A stretch of 64,000 nucleotides of DNA from Omphiscola glabra (taxonomy: Eukaryota; Mollusca; Gastropoda; Lymnaeidae), in assembly GCA_964017045.1 (NCBI GenBank), contig OZ024808.1:12926284-12990283 (forward strand), written 5' to 3'. The stretch's first letter is position 1; each line of letters opens with the position of its first letter. Below the pieces are notes generated by a model. The model made no database searches, was not told the origin of the DNA, and saw only the letters and a program-made list of their open reading frames with translations. Position numbers and translations under genes: made by a program. Below are positions 61,666-64,000 of this stretch, one piece after another.

Positions 61666-64000
61666 CTGCCATAAAATATAGATAAGTATCATATTCATGT
61701 GTTATTTATAGTATAAAGCATCCAATATATCTGGGTTTTTTTAATTAAAAAATTATATACAATTATATAATTATGTTAAGTTAATGTTGGTAATTTTAAG
61801 TATTAGTGAATTAAACCTACACTTAAGTGAGATATACAGAAAAGAGCAATTTGAAATGAGATTGACCGAGATTACTAACACTAACACTTAACTGGCTTTC
61901 TTTTTTTTTTTTTTTTTTTTTAAAGATAAACTGTCAGTAAAAATATGCAAATAAATGTACCAAGAAATTTTAAATCATATTCTACTTTTTAGTGTGTTTA
62001 AACTTTTATTTGATAGTCAGTCTTTTGTAAAAGGTTTAAAAAATATGTTAATTTTTTTATATTTTATTAGTACAATTTTAGTATATTCTAATACTTTTAG
62101 CATATGAATATTAATTAGAATATTATGAGTAATCAGTTATAATAATACTAGGGCCACTACATAATGAATATTAATCATAATATAAATATAATTTATAATT
62201 AATATTATTACCGGTACTATTTATTATTATTATTACTTAGGTTATTGCCAAGCAAACAAATCCACCACTCCTGGCTTCATCACTCAAATTACTGGCCTCT
62301 TAAAGAGATTTGACATGCCCTCCCTCAACAAAGACAGACAAGAAAAGAAAGTTCCACCTAACATTCCTATGTAAAGTGGTCATGGGACCAGGGTTTCTTT
62401 CAGGCATATCTCCGGTGGGAGGTGGGGACGGGGGTGGGACGACTGCCCTTGCACTCCCCCCCCCCAATAAAAGTCAAGTGCCCCTTGGGGGCAAAATGTG
62501 TACAACACTATAAAGATTAGATATTTAAAAAAATTAAAAACTACTAAATTGTATAAATATCGCACTGGTCTCTCCAGATTATAAGTTGATGTCTTACTTC
62601 CCGTAATTCACATATATCGGTTTTATGATTTAAATAACACTGTATTTAATTACCTTTACATTAATATAAAGGTCTAGAATTTTAATAATATTTCTTGTTG
62701 AGTATCAAACATGCGCAATCTATTTTCAAATTATATTTCATCATAAAAGCATGACTTTTAATGTAGGGATAGGTGTTAATTATAAATTGTATGATGGCAT
62801 TAGTCTTTGAAAAATATTTTTTATTTGCATAACTGGTCTATAAATTTAATCAATTCCATGTATGCTAAGTTATATAAAATGGAAACTCAAAAAAAATTAT
62901 ATTAAAAAAAAAAAAAAAAAGAATTTAACAGGCCCATACAAAAAGTGCAAATTTCTTCAACTATTATATCGAAAGCGTTTGTGTTTTCTTTTAATGTGCT
63001 ACTTTTGTAACAATGTTTCCTGAATAACAGAGGTTACAAAAATATGTGATCTATTATTATAATAATTAAACATTTTTTGTTAGAGTCTAACTAGCATTTG
63101 GATTATCATGTCAATTCTATAAACAAAATTTGTTGGTACTAGTTTTAGAAAAAAATTCTTACTCCTAATTTGTTCAATTTAAGATAAATTATGTGGATTT
63201 AGTTTTAAAAAGGTGTTTTAAAGAATATCTAAGAGGCAATTTGTAATTTATCTGAAAAAAGTTATAGTATAGTATTTTGAAATTACAGATAAACATTCCA
63301 ATCAACTGAATATTGGGAAATTACTTTATTTGAACACGATTTCCCTTAGATAAAATCACACATTAATAAATATATAATGTCTTTTGTAAACAACTCATGT
63401 CTTCTTAAATAGTTATGCCGTTCTTCTATGATTTTTTAACAATGACCAGTTTTCAAAACCCATTAAATTTATAGACCTTCCTTTCTAATTAACAGTATTT
63501 TGCTTTTTTTTACTCTGGTAAAATTTGAAAATAATTTGAAAAGGTAGTCTCATTATTATAAGCAAGTTATTGTTTTTTTTTCCATTTGCGTTCAGCATAT
63601 AAAATAATGTTTACAGTGCTTTTTAGTGATGGAACCCTTTTAAATTATATTATTTTTTTATGTGTAGAAAATTCATTTATTAATTAAGTAGCTTCCCCCC
63701 CCCAATGTAAATAAAAATAAAAGCCATGTTACTATTTTTCCTAGTATACAATCTTTGTTGTTGTTTAACACAAGCAGGCCAAGCACTTTTCCGTTTTGCG
63801 CGCCCCCCCTCCCCTGTATTGAAAGACAATAATTAAGAAAATATCCTCATCACATCTTTAAACCTCTAAAATATTCGAGACACCCTGCAACATAGGGGTT
63901 GCTGGGCGAACACGATGGTTCTAAGATTAAGTGACACGACATCTACATTTTTAACTATGATCTGTTCCGTTGCTCTCCAATTAAGTGTAGAATGATGAAA
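61666..64000. other. OGG1 upstream intron, exon 1 not found
   Basis: Very AT-rich. A GC-rich fragment at 62390-62510 (TCTCCGGTGGGAGGTGGGGA, then a C run) looks like a repeat piece. T run at 61899-61921 and A run at 62905-62921. No frame resembling the OGG1 N-terminus (GQSFRW) was seen. Confidence 0.55.

Overview
This is a window of animal nuclear DNA, most likely from a mollusc and possibly a freshwater snail. Short phase-consistent exons with GT-AG introns, several non-LTR retrotransposon fragments, many DNA-transposon relics and a very heavy load of minisatellites all point that way. The snail guess rests on repeat character and on a SPIN-like hAT element; it is inference. Three protein genes can be reconstructed exon by exon. 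There are no prokaryotic features.

Layout. (1) 1-10657 is one continuous minisatellite, about 22 bp per unit, with two levels of higher-order repeat and an inverted segment near its right end. (2) 10658-39953, minus strand, is the RABGAP1 orthologue, a PTB + TBC-domain Rab GTPase-activating protein with a C-terminal coiled coil. I place 21 coding exons (2,883 nt, exactly 961 codons in phase from the ATG). The last exons lie beyond the left edge, past the giant array. Introns carry minisatellites, a truncated LINE with target-site duplications, a 2.76-kb TIR element, a hAT MITE, a piggyBac-like MITE and a SPIN-like hAT element. (3) About 40-47.5 kb holds the RABGAP1 upstream region, a LINE fragment, a MITE with telomere-like repeats and two tandem Helitron-like elements. 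(4) 47548-56566, plus strand, is a divergent alpha-tubulin in six exons, its Met-only first exon being uncertain. It lacks the K40 residue and the acidic C-terminal tail. A frameshifted LINE sits antisense in its second recognised intron. (5) 58980-61665, minus strand, is OGG1 (8-oxoguanine DNA glycosylase), four exons, convergent with the tubulin gene. Its first and last exons are not found.

Main observation. Many minisatellites are not random intronic repeats. They start at an exon boundary and their repeat unit is a copy of that junction, usually the last bases of the exon plus the 5' splice site. In RABGAP1 this is seen at exons 5, 10, 12, 17, 18, 19 and 21, with an acceptor-side version at exon 15. 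A 42-bp version occurs at an exon of the unrelated tubulin gene. The giant 10.6-kb array fits the same pattern: it begins at the exon 21 donor and most units carry GTAAGT on the RABGAP1 sense strand, so the gene would be transcribed through hundreds of decoy 5' splice sites. At exon 10 the copies are 48 bp, in frame, and could extend the TBC domain by 16 or 32 residues. How these junction-derived arrays arise and how the spliceosome copes with them is the most unusual question here.
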